This document shows, one piece after another, positions 1 through 4,088 of a stretch of DNA of 5,532 nt (position 1 is the first letter of the stretch; each line of letters starts with the position of its first letter). The notes beneath the pieces are model-generated. The model was not told the origin of the DNA. It was given only the letters and a program-made list of their open reading frames with translations, and ran no database searches. Position numbers and translations under genes: made by a program. This DNA is from Chloroflexota bacterium (GTDB lineage: Bacteria; Chloroflexota; Anaerolineae; Anaerolineales; Villigracilaceae): contig JAJYOH010000375.1 of the NCBI GenBank assembly GCA_021796315.1, positions 1-5,532 of the forward strand. Direction: 5' to 3'.

Positions 1-274
1 AATTCCCCATCACACGATCTTCTATATAAGGCTTTAAACTACCAGGAGTCCCAAGGCCAACGGGACAGCCAAGCAGTTTTTCAAGGTAATCCTGCAAAGC
101 GAACAAACCAAAATAACCAACGGGACGGTTGAACTCCACCAGCAAATCCACATCGCTGGCAGGAGTGGCTTCATTCCTTGCCACCGAGCCAAACAACAAG
201 GATTTGACGCCGAATTGTTTTGTCATTTCAGCGTTTTTTTGTTTCAAGATTTGAAGAACCCCGTCCTGCTTCAT
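1..274 (-). CDS. MNT-type nucleotidyltransferase domain protein (3' end outside window)
   Basis: The first 91 codons of a small protein are visible, and the gene continues past the left edge. Residues 28-48 carry the nucleotidyltransferase signature: FGSVAR at 28-33 and SDVDLLVEF at 40-48, with the metal-binding pair Asp41 and Asp43. This is the minimal nucleotidyltransferase (MntA-like) family of about 100 residues, often paired with a HEPN partner and acting as antitoxin or AMP-transferase. A partner cannot be seen because the 3' side is outside the window. The position where the family usually has its third carboxylate (a V-D-L-V motif) reads V72-G73-L74-G75, so that aspartate appears lost. 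There is no Shine-Dalgarno sequence; a TATAAT lies 7 nt before the ATG, which suggests a leaderless transcript. An internal ATG at codon 17 would cut into the fold and is less likely. The family call is firm; its activity is uncertain. Confidence 0.85.
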   Translation of the reverse strand, partial: MKQDGVLQILKQKNAEMTKQFGVKSLLFGSVARNEATPASDVDLLVEFNRPVGYFGLFALQDYLEKLLGCPVGLGTPGSLKPYIEDRVMGN

Positions 275-281
275 ATCGAAT

Positions 282-287
282 ATTATA
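282..287 (-). promoter_or_regulatory. -10 box of a probable leaderless promoter for the nucleotidyltransferase gene
   Basis: A perfect TATAAT on the minus strand lies in the 43-bp gap after pcm. Only 7 nt separate it from the ATG at 274, so transcription should start at or next to the start codon. No ribosome binding site is present. I see no good -35 match at 16-18 nt. The gene may therefore be transcribed separately from pcm, although read-through from pcm is also possible. Confidence 0.5.
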
Positions 288-317
288 CGTCAATTACCTG
301 GACACAATCTCGCAAAT

Positions 318-959
318 TCACACCCCCTCCTTGCCTCTCAGCGGAACAAATGCAACAGGCAGCAACATCTCGTGTGAAAAGGATTCTTTCGCGCGCCGCC
401 ACAACTGTAACACTTGGAATCCGCTTCCGCCTATAGGCAGGATCATGCGTCCGTGATCGGACAATTGACTCAACAAGCTCTTCGGCACACGAGACGCGGC
501 GGCAGCGACAATGATCGCGTCGTACAACGCGGACTCGGGCCAGCCCACGGACCCGTCTCCGATGTGGACAAAAACGTTTTTGATTCCAAGATCGGCAAGC
601 GTCTGAGCGGCGCGATCTGCCAGGGCTGGGATCAACTCGACAGTATGCACCTCCTGCGCCAGGCACGAAAGAATTGCCGCCTGATAGCCTGACCCCGTTC
701 CTACTTCAAGCACGCGTTCCGTGTTAATCAGTTCCAGCGCTTGGATCATATATGCGACGATAAACGGCTGCGAGATCGTCTGCCCGAAACCGATCGGATG
801 CGGGCAGTCTTCGTACGCCAACAACCGCGACTTCTCCGGCACGAAGAGATGACGCGGGATCGATTCAAACGCAGCCAGCACACGCTCGTCAGTGATTTTG
901 CGTGCACGGAGCTCGCGTGCCACCATGTGTTTGCGTTCTTCAAGAAAATCCTGCAACAT
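318..959 (-). CDS. pcm: Protein-L-isoaspartate O-methyltransferase
   Basis: This is a cytoplasmic repair enzyme that uses S-adenosylmethionine to methylate L-isoaspartyl residues in damaged proteins. From the ATG at 959 the protein has 213 residues, normal for the family. Diagnostic motifs in order are IPRHLFVPE, FGQTISQP (substrate region), the SAM-binding glycine motif VLEVGTGSGYQAAIL, and the motif ending DAIIVAAAA, followed by ILPIGG. All are intact. The start is ambiguous. An in-frame TTG at 977 gives six more residues and has AAGGA only 2 nt upstream. The ATG at 959 lacks a clear ribosome binding site but matches where family members begin (LQDFLEERKHMV). The next upstream in-frame codons run into a TGA. 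Two TIR-gene remnants and a candidate promoter at 1120-1149 lie upstream, implying a leader of about 140-150 nt. The functional call is secure. Confidence 0.95.
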   Translation of the reverse strand: MLQDFLEERKHMVARELRARKITDERVLAAFESIPRHLFVPEKSRLLAYEDCPHPIGFGQTISQPFIVAYMIQALELINTERVLEVGTGSGYQAAILSCLAQEVHTVELIPALADRAAQTLADLGIKNVFVHIGDGSVGWPESALYDAIIVAAAASRVPKSLLSQLSDHGRMILPIGGSGFQVLQLWRRAKESFSHEMLLPVAFVPLRGKEGV

Positions 960-1019
960 AAAATGTGACTCGATCAATTTCCTTGTGCGGCATAAACATC
1001 ACGGAACTGCATCGCATGC

Positions 1020-1089
1020 ACAGTGTGGCAGAGGCTTGTCCTGAGCCTGTCGAAGGGAAGGCATTGGGAGGGCGTTTAGTCTCGAGCAT
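1020..1089 (-). pseudogene. TIR-domain gene 5' remnant (copy D, most decayed)
   Basis: Starting from an ATG at 1089, the minus strand reads M-L-E-T-K-R-P, followed by F and then, after a short insert, an L-C-H-like stretch. The first 38 bases match the start of the remnant at 1902-2230 at 31 of 38 positions. Both copies carry an insert at the same point, between the codons for Phe and Leu-Cys-His of the TIR start. Beyond about 1020 the similarity fades, although a weak continuation (ACAAGGAAA, resembling the Asp-Lys-Glu-Lys codons of the other copies) reaches the pcm start region. It has no coding capacity of its own and is a relic lying in the pcm leader. Confidence 0.6.
1034..1056. repeat. 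REP-like short insert in TIR remnant copy D
   Basis: A 23-bp insert, on the minus strand CCTTCGACAGGCTCAGGAC followed by AAGC, splits the TIR remnant after the Phe codon. Its 13-base core TTCGACAGGCTCA recurs exactly inside another TIR remnant (positions 2716-2728). Such TTCGACAGGCTCA elements are, from my general knowledge, abundant short interspersed repeats in Chloroflexota and other bacteria; copy number here cannot be assessed. Confidence 0.65.
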
Positions 1090-1119
1090 TTGCTTGTCCC
1101 ACCGAAAAGAGGTAATAAA

Positions 1120-1149
1120 ATTATACAGCCAAATGTGATCAACTCTCAA
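1120..1149 (-). promoter_or_regulatory. Candidate sigma70-type promoter upstream of pcm
   Basis: On the minus strand TTGAGA (1144-1149) is followed after 18 nt by a perfect TATAAT (1120-1125). The -35 hexamer lies inside the AATTGAGAGTT end of the TIR remnant (copy A), so the relic may supply part of the promoter. The start codon is 143-161 nt downstream of the -10 box, across the decayed copy D. Inferred from sequence match only. Confidence 0.45.
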
Positions 1150-1282
1150 TTAGTAGAGGTAGAAATTTTTCCTTGTCAAATCATGCGTCCGCGCCGTCTT
1201 TGGTCAGGCAGGCGTACAGCGCGCGGACGGCGTCACGGTCCGCGTGGGCGTGGCAGAGGAAGACTTTGAGAGGGCGGGTCAT
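1142..1282 (-). pseudogene. TIR-domain gene 5' remnant (copy A, uninterrupted by repeats)
   Basis: From an ATG at 1282 the minus strand encodes M-T-R-P-L-K-V-F-L-C-H-A-H-A-D-R-D-A-V-R and continues A-L-Y-A-C-L-T-K-D-G-A-D-A. This is the beginning of a bacterial TIR (Toll/interleukin-1 receptor) domain: beta-A strand, then the first helix, ending at the W-L-D-K-E segment. The codon for the conserved Trp (codon 34) is a stop, TGA at 1181-1183. The frame then continues as F-D-K-E-K before a second stop at 1139-1141. A full TIR domain needs about 130-150 residues including a catalytic Glu, so this is a 5' stub with no NADase activity expected. It begins 34 bp after the RelE-type toxin gene on the same strand. 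It is the cleanest of four copies because it carries no palindromic insert. Confidence 0.8.
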
Positions 1283-1316
1283 AGGAAAGGATGAAGTCAG
1301 AAGGATGAAGGATGAA

Positions 1317-1661
1317 TTACTTGAACTCGGAAAGTATCTTCTTGATTTTTGCAGATGAAACGTCAGATTGTTCGGTCTTTGAGTAAATCGTTACGAGTAT
1401 GACAGCCGTTGCTGTTTTCAGGTAGTAAATCACGCGATAGCCACCGCTCTTGCCGCGCGAAACGTCACTGTTGCGAATGCGAACTTTGAAAATTGTGTAG
1501 CCCGTCCCCTGAACCTGGTCGCCAACAAATTCCCCGTTTTGAATTTGTTCGATAATCGGTTGAACATCCGAACGAATATGAGGATACTTCTTCGCCAGTC
1601 CACGCAAATTGCGCTTGAACTCTGGCGTGAAAGCAATCTCAATCGTTGGCTTATGCGGCAT
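1317..1661 (-). CDS. RelE/ParE-superfamily toxin
   Basis: A 114-residue protein with the RelE/ParE-type fold signature. Residues 6-20 (TIEIAFTPEFKRNLR) form the first strand and helix. Residues 59-64 (KVRIRN) and 70-80 (GKSGGYRVIYY) form the strand region with basic residues typical of ribosome-dependent mRNA interferases of the RelE/HigB type. Y93-S-K95 follows, then a C-terminal helix. It overlaps the upstream antitoxin gene by 11 nt, and GGAAGG lies 5 nt before its ATG, so the two are translated as a unit. The family supports a toxin that cleaves mRNA or inhibits gyrase. The K-S-G-G-Y-R core favours the RelE/HigB side, but the target cannot be decided here. It is flanked by TIR remnants on both sides. 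Confidence 0.85.
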   Translation of the reverse strand: MPHKPTIEIAFTPEFKRNLRGLAKKYPHIRSDVQPIIEQIQNGEFVGDQVQGTGYTIFKVRIRNSDVSRGKSGGYRVIYYLKTATAVILVTIYSKTEQSDVSSAKIKKILSEFK

Positions 1662-1869
1662 CTACGCCTTCCCAAAGTTGATCCAACGGGAGGAGTTCGC
1701 CATTCATTGCTTCTTCCCACCCCTGGCGAAAACTTAACTCGGCAGGTTTCAACGTCACAGTTTCGCGGAATAGGCGCACTATCTCCAATAATGCGGGTAA
1801 ATATTCATCAGGCGTCTGGTGAATTTCCTGAGAAATTTTCTCTGTATAAATTGATGGATAAGTATTCAT
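1651..1869 (-). CDS. Antitoxin of the RelE/ParE-type pair
   Basis: A small acidic 72-residue protein immediately before and overlapping the toxin gene. Its C-terminal half (KPAELSFRQGWEEAM, then LPLDQLWEG) resembles the short, mostly helical antitoxins found next to RelE/ParE toxins. No clear ribbon-helix-helix or HTH DNA-binding motif is visible, so autoregulation cannot be claimed. The start is supported by AGGAG 7 nt before the ATG and by a TATAAT at 1895-1900. The assignment rests mainly on gene size, order and overlap with the toxin. It presumably binds and neutralises the toxin through its C-terminal part. Confidence 0.75.
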   Translation of the reverse strand: MNTYPSIYTEKISQEIHQTPDEYLPALLEIVRLFRETVTLKPAELSFRQGWEEAMNGELLPLDQLWEGVDAA

Positions 1870-1894
1870 TGTCTTTCTCCTGAACTATACGGTT

Positions 1895-1900
1895 ATTATA
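1895..1900 (-). promoter_or_regulatory. -10 box for the antitoxin-toxin operon
   Basis: A perfect TATAAT on the minus strand, 25 nt before the antitoxin ATG, with a ribosome binding site (AGGAG) in between. It directly abuts the AATTGAGAGTT end of TIR remnant copy B. No good -35 hexamer at 16-18 nt is seen. Confidence 0.45.
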
Positions 1901-1957
1901 ACTCTCAATTTTGGAGAAGGAGTTTTGCCTTGTGGGGCCATTCGTCCACGCTGTCTT

Positions 1958-2021
1958 CCCTGGCACTGCCCGCCACCGTTCGTGCCGCGAGCACGCCGGT
2001 GCGAGACGGCAGGGCAAGTGT
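1958..2021. repeat. 64-bp hairpin insert (first of two near-identical copies)
   Basis: Inserted in TIR remnant copy B between the codons for L-T and K-D-G. It forms a long imperfect hairpin over 1964-2020. The left arm segments CACT, GCCC, GCC, ACCG and GTGC pair in order with the right arm segments GCAC, CGGT, GGC, GGGC and AGTG, around a CGCGA loop. The same sequence occurs at 2784-2848 in copy C at the equivalent position, differing by a single extra base. The flanking TIR sequence is much more diverged. Confidence 0.8.
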
Positions 2022-2030
2022 GGTCAGGCG

Positions 2031-2100
2031 GGTCTCGATACGGCGGCGGAGGTAAAGTAGTTTTCCAAAGACTTGTTGAATCCCGCCGCCTACTCGACCA
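2031..2100. repeat. REP-pair element (GGTCTCGATACG...CTACTCGACCA)
   Basis: About 70 bp whose ends are imperfect inverted repeats: GGTCTCGATACGGCGGCGG on the left and CCCGCCGCCTACTCGACCA on the right. The ends resemble the GGTCTCGATACG/CTACTCGACC class of repetitive extragenic palindromes known from many bacterial genomes. It splits the R-A-L-Y region of TIR remnant copy B. At the same point copy C has only a 17-bp mini-palindrome (2858-2874). Confidence 0.65.
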
Positions 2101-2164
2101 CCAAGAGTGCGCGCATATCATCCCCTTGTGGGACGGGGTCACGCTCCGCGTGGGCGTGGCAGAG

Positions 2165-2197
2165 GCGTTGCCCTGCGACCGAAGGGAGTGTCGAAGG
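2165..2197. repeat. 33-bp REP-like insert in TIR remnant copy B
   Basis: On the minus strand the insert begins CCTTCGACACTCCCTTCGG and ends CAGGGCAACGC; CCCT and AGGG can pair as a small hairpin. It sits between the codons for V-F and L-C-H, exactly where copy D carries its different 23-bp insert. Copy A is uninterrupted at this point (GTCTTCCTCTGCCAC), which defines the insert borders. Confidence 0.7.
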
Positions 2198-2231
2198 GAA
2201 GACTTTGAGGGGGCGTTTGGTTTCGGGCATA

Positions 2232-2444
2232 TTACAGCAATTTCTTGAACTCTTCGATGGTCAGACCCGCGTCTTTGATAATTCCTGCCATTGTGAAGGC
2301 GTTGATCGGGTTGTTGCGCGGGATGATGATAATTCGATCATCTTTCGCCATGGAAATGTGCTTCCTTTCGCGGATCACGCGAAACCCTGCTTTCTCAAAG
2401 GCTTTTATTGCTCGCTGGTGTTGAATTCCCGCCAATTTGGGCAT
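2232..2444 (-). CDS. hicA: HicA-family mRNA interferase toxin
   Basis: A 70-residue protein matching HicA, a small double-stranded RNA-binding-fold toxin that cleaves mRNA. Visible features are the N-terminal helix (QHQRAIKAFEKAGF), the catalytic His29 in RKHISM, and the following strand DDRIIIIPRNN. The C-terminal helix (AGIIKDAGLTIEEFKKLL) is typical of the family. The length is normal. The ATG lies 2 nt after the hicB stop and has no ribosome binding site of its own, so translation is probably coupled to hicB. The partner is the HicB protein upstream. A TIR remnant begins one base after its stop codon. Confidence 0.9.
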   Translation of the reverse strand: MPKLAGIQHQRAIKAFEKAGFRVIRERKHISMAKDDRIIIIPRNNPINAFTMAGIIKDAGLTIEEFKKLL

Positions 2445-2446
2445 AA

Positions 2447-2644
2447 TTAAACAGGAACTTCGACCATTCGAGTCTGTTTGTCCTTGAGCAGGATTTCAAC
2501 CGTTTCAAGATACGTCTTGATCGCGTCCTTGATATTTTCCAATGCTTCCGCCTCTGTCTCCCCTTGCGACCAGCACCCTGGCAGTCCAGGGCACCAAACG
2601 GCATAACCTTCTTCTGTTTTTTCTAAGCGGATTTTGTATTTCAT
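2447..2644 (-). CDS. hicB: HicB-family antitoxin (short, without DNA-binding tail)
   Basis: A 65-residue protein with the partial RNase H-like HicB fold: YKIRLEKTEEGYAVWCPGLPG at residues 3-23 (strand-turn with the CPGLPGC motif), then the helix GETEAEALENIKDAI. It neutralises HicA by direct binding. Longer HicB proteins carry a C-terminal HTH or RHH domain; this one stops soon after the first domain, so DNA binding is not evident. The ATG at 2644 is chosen because AGGAG lies 8 nt upstream. A TTG two codons earlier (2650) is only 2 nt from that site and is unlikely. Gene order is hicB then hicA, the reverse of the classical hicAB order but known in other bacteria. Confidence 0.88.
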   Translation of the reverse strand: MKYKIRLEKTEEGYAVWCPGLPGCWSQGETEAEALENIKDAIKTYLETVEILLKDKQTRMVEVPV

Positions 2645-2670
2645 GGTCAAGTCTCCTAAGCGATACTGCT

Positions 2671-2676
2671 ATTATA
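2671..2676 (-). promoter_or_regulatory. -10 box for hicBA, overlapping the end of TIR remnant copy C
   Basis: A perfect TATAAT on the minus strand, 26 nt before the hicB ATG, with an AGGAG in between. The TATAAT overlaps the last codon (GTA) and the TAA that closes the D-W-E-L-E-I-R-K-A-V frame of the TIR remnant, so the relic contributes part of the promoter. The -35 region is weak. Confidence 0.5.
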
Positions 2677-2704
2677 CCGCCTTGCGGATTTCCAGTTCCC
2701 AATC

Positions 2705-2731
2705 TGCTGGTAGGTTGAGCCTGTCGAAACC
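2705..2731. repeat. 27-bp REP-like insert in TIR remnant copy C
   Basis: On the minus strand GGTTTCGACAGGCTCAACC is followed by TACCAGCA. It interrupts the codons for L-P-G-Q and D-W-E without removing TIR bases, so its borders are clear and it keeps frame. The first 19 bases are bounded by GGTT and AACC. It shares the 13-base core TTCGACAGGCTCA with the insert at 1034-1056. Confidence 0.7.
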
Positions 2732-2783
2732 CTGTCCTGGGAGGATTGGTTCTCTTTGTCGAGCCATGCGTCCACGCCGTCTT

Positions 2784-2848
2784 CCCTAGGCACTGCCCGC
2801 CACCGTTCGTGCCGCGAGCACGCCGGTGCGAGACGGCAGGGCAAGTGT
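2784..2848. repeat. 65-bp hairpin insert (second of two near-identical copies)
   Basis: Same element as 1958-2021 with one extra A near its left end (CCCTAGGCACT versus CCCTGGCACT). It sits at the same codon position of TIR remnant copy C. The hairpin spans 2791-2847. Confidence 0.8.
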
Positions 2849-2960
2849 GGTCAGGCGGGTCCCTGCGGGGAGTCCGCGCACGGGGTCACGGTCCGCGTGG
2901 GCGGTGCATAGGAAAGGATGAATTATGATTGTCCCTTCACTAAAATCGTTTTGGCTTTTC

Positions 2961-3304
2961 TCAATTTTCGGCCAGCCGGGTACAAATCGTGGCGGATAGT
3001 CCAGGCAGTGCCACACGAAGCGTGCGAGTCCGCAAGGGCGTCAAGGGCATGATGTGGCAAATGGTTTGGTCTGGCAAATACACAATGGTCAGCGTGACAT
3101 TGTCAAACGTATTCAACAGCCGCTCGGCTGTTGGGTTGTCAATCCCGTTTTTGGCTCAAGCGCCGCAGCAGGAGTGTCAATCGGCCGTCCGTGAAATCCA
3201 GTTCGCCGACCTTCATTCCAGCGATTCATTAAATCGTTTCGCCAGCCCGACCAACCCAGGTCTGCACCGGCAACTTGCGATGATTGCTCTCAGTGAGAGC
3301 GGAA
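2961..3304 (-). pseudogene. Internally deleted transposase remnant (IS1634/IS4-like)
   Basis: The minus strand carries pieces of a DDE transposase. The first part reads N-H-R-K-L-P-V-Q-T-W-V, two in-frame stops, then V-G-E-L-D-F-T-D-G-R-L followed by L-L-L-R-R-L-S-Q. This is the N-terminal region of IS1634-like transposases, where F-T-D-D-R-L and a leucine-rich L-R-R-L-S are typical. After a frame change comes N-P-T-A-E-R-L-L-N-T-F and V-T-L-T-I-V, then P-L-T-P-L-R and a final L-A-E-N before a stop at 2961-2963. This matches the C-terminal end of the same proteins. The central catalytic part, several hundred residues, is missing. Family assignment is from memory of motifs and is moderate. No clear terminal inverted repeats are seen. 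Confidence 0.55.
3286..3300. repeat. Short perfect inverted repeat
   Basis: GCTCTC-AGT-GAGAGC, a 6-bp perfect stem with a 3-nt loop, at the upstream edge of the transposase remnant. It falls in the L-T-E-S-N codons of the relic, so it may be coincidental. It lacks a T-run and is not a terminator. Confidence 0.4.
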
Positions 3305-3366
3305 AGTCAGTAAACGGCGAAGATAGATATTGTTAGAGTTCTATGATGACCTACTTGAGCAAAAGG

Positions 3367-3372
3367 TATAAT
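3367..3372 (+). promoter_or_regulatory. -10 box of a probable leaderless promoter for the M23-SDR-DinB operon
   Basis: A perfect TATAAT ends 8 nt before the ATG at 3381, so the transcript should begin at or beside the start codon. There is no Shine-Dalgarno sequence in between. No good -35 hexamer is visible at the usual spacing. The arrangement matches the promoter of the nucleotidyltransferase gene at the other end of the window. Confidence 0.55.
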
Positions 3373-3380
3373 CTGGGCCT

Positions 3381-4088
3381 ATGTTCAAACGCTCCCTTTT
3401 CGTGTCCATGCTTCTTGTCGCCCTTGCAACGAGCGCTTATTATCTCTATCGGACCTATCGATCGGGCAATGCGCGGGCTATCCAGGTTTTCGCGTGGATC
3501 AAAGACCCCGCTTCCCGTCCGGACCTGGTCATTGCTGCCGGTTCAAAATGCGGATCAGCCCCTTTTGTTTTTCCCACTACCGGCATGGTCGGCTTTATCT
3601 GGGACGATTCAATTCAGGCCGGTCATCGCCATCAGGGCATAGATATTTTCGCGGGGACAGACATCAATGTGACCAAAGTTGTCGCCGCCTATCGGGGTTA
3701 TCTGACACGTTTATCGAATTGGAAATCATCCGTTATTGTGCGCGTGCCGAGCGATCCGCTCCAGCCCGGTCGTCAGATCTGGGTTTATTACACTCACATG
3801 GCCGACGCGAACGGCAATTCGTTCATCTCATCCGAGTTCCCACCCGGAACTTCTGAAAAGAAAATTGATGCAGGTATGCTGCTTGGTTATCAAGGAGATT
3901 ATTCGGGCGATCCCAATAATCCCGTCGGAGTGCATTTACATGTTTCCATAGTCAAAGATAACGGCGGACAATTTATGAACGAGTTGGACATCAATAACAC
4001 GTATGATCCTTCGCCATACTTTGGCCTGGCGTTGAACGCAGATCAAAACGCAGATGAAATTCCAGTTTGTAAAGCGAGCAATCCATGA
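3381..4088 (+). CDS. M23-family (LytM-type) metallopeptidase, membrane-anchored
   Basis: A 235-residue protein. Residues 5-24 form a hydrophobic N-terminal segment (SLFVSMLLVALATSAYYLY), a signal anchor or signal peptide, so the enzyme acts outside the membrane. The M23 zinc site is complete: His84 and Asp88 in HQGID, His139 in YYTHMAD, and His185/His187 in GVHLHVSI. M23 enzymes cleave peptide cross-links in cell walls or act on other extracellular peptides. Around the core, AAYRGYL and DAGMLLGYQGD match the family's A-x-x-G-x-V and G-x-x-I-G-x-x-G segments. It is first in a three-gene operon; its stop overlaps the next gene's ATG (ATGA). The start is the only plausible one and follows a TATAAT by 8 nt, suggesting a leaderless mRNA. 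Natural substrate is unknown. Confidence 0.9.
   Translation: MFKRSLFVSMLLVALATSAYYLYRTYRSGNARAIQVFAWIKDPASRPDLVIAAGSKCGSAPFVFPTTGMVGFIWDDSIQAGHRHQGIDIFAGTDINVTKVVAAYRGYLTRLSNWKSSVIVRVPSDPLQPGRQIWVYYTHMADANGNSFISSEFPPGTSEKKIDAGMLLGYQGDYSGDPNNPVGVHLHVSIVKDNGGQFMNELDINNTYDPSPYFGLALNADQNADEIPVCKASNP

Larger units (their letters stand above)
1902..2230 (-). pseudogene. TIR-domain gene 5' remnant (copy B) broken by several inserts
   Basis: From an ATG at 2230, one base after the hicA stop, the minus strand reads M-P-E-T-K-R-P-L-K-V-F. It then has a 33-bp insert (2165-2197), L-C-H-A-H-A-E-R-D-P-V, an 18-bp insert (2114-2131), R-A-L, a roughly 70-bp palindromic element (2031-2100), R-L-T, a 64-bp hairpin insert (1958-2021), and finally a decayed D-S-V-D-E-W...K-A-K-L-L segment. 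With the inserts removed, the residues follow the TIR start seen in copy A. The end carries AATTGAGAGTT (plus strand 1900-1910), also present at the end of copy A (1141-1151). This fills the whole 360-bp gap between hicA and the antitoxin gene; no other gene is seen there. Confidence 0.75.
2672..2910 (-). pseudogene. TIR-domain gene 5' remnant (copy C), longest match to the TIR start
   Basis: The minus strand from an ATG at 2910 has lost about 30 bases covering R-P-L-K-V-F-L-C. It then reads A-H-A-D-R-D-P-V-R in a shifted frame, a 17-bp mini-palindrome (2858-2874), R-L-T, the 65-bp hairpin insert (2784-2848), D-G-V-D-A-W-L-D-K-E-N, and I-L-P-G-Q. A 27-bp insert (2705-2731) follows, then D-W-E-L-E-I-R-K-A-V and a stop. 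Removing the inserts restores the typical TIR order D-G-V-D-A-W-L-D-K-E...L-P-G-Q-D-W-E...I-R-K-A-V. The remaining two thirds of a TIR domain are absent. With the transposase relic it fills the space between hicB and the M23 peptidase gene. Confidence 0.82.

Noticed and set aside
1539..1883. Plus-strand open frame across the antitoxin and toxin genes
   Set aside because: It lies antisense to the overlapping toxin-antitoxin pair and shows no family signature.
1925..2450. Plus-strand open frames over the TIR remnant and hicA
   Set aside because: Arg/Gly/Pro-rich products caused by GC-rich palindromes; no ribosome binding site or domain.
1034..2848. CRISPR array
   Set aside because: The repeats differ in sequence, are irregularly spaced, and sit inside TIR codons rather than being separated by uniform spacers.
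1142..2910. A functional TIR-based defence gene such as Thoeris
   Set aside because: Every copy stops within about 60 codons, lacks the catalytic Glu region, and has stops, frame changes or inserts; no partner effector is present.
2989..3336. 115-codon open frame on the plus strand
   Set aside because: No recognisable domain; the minus strand of the same stretch carries transposase segments that explain it better.
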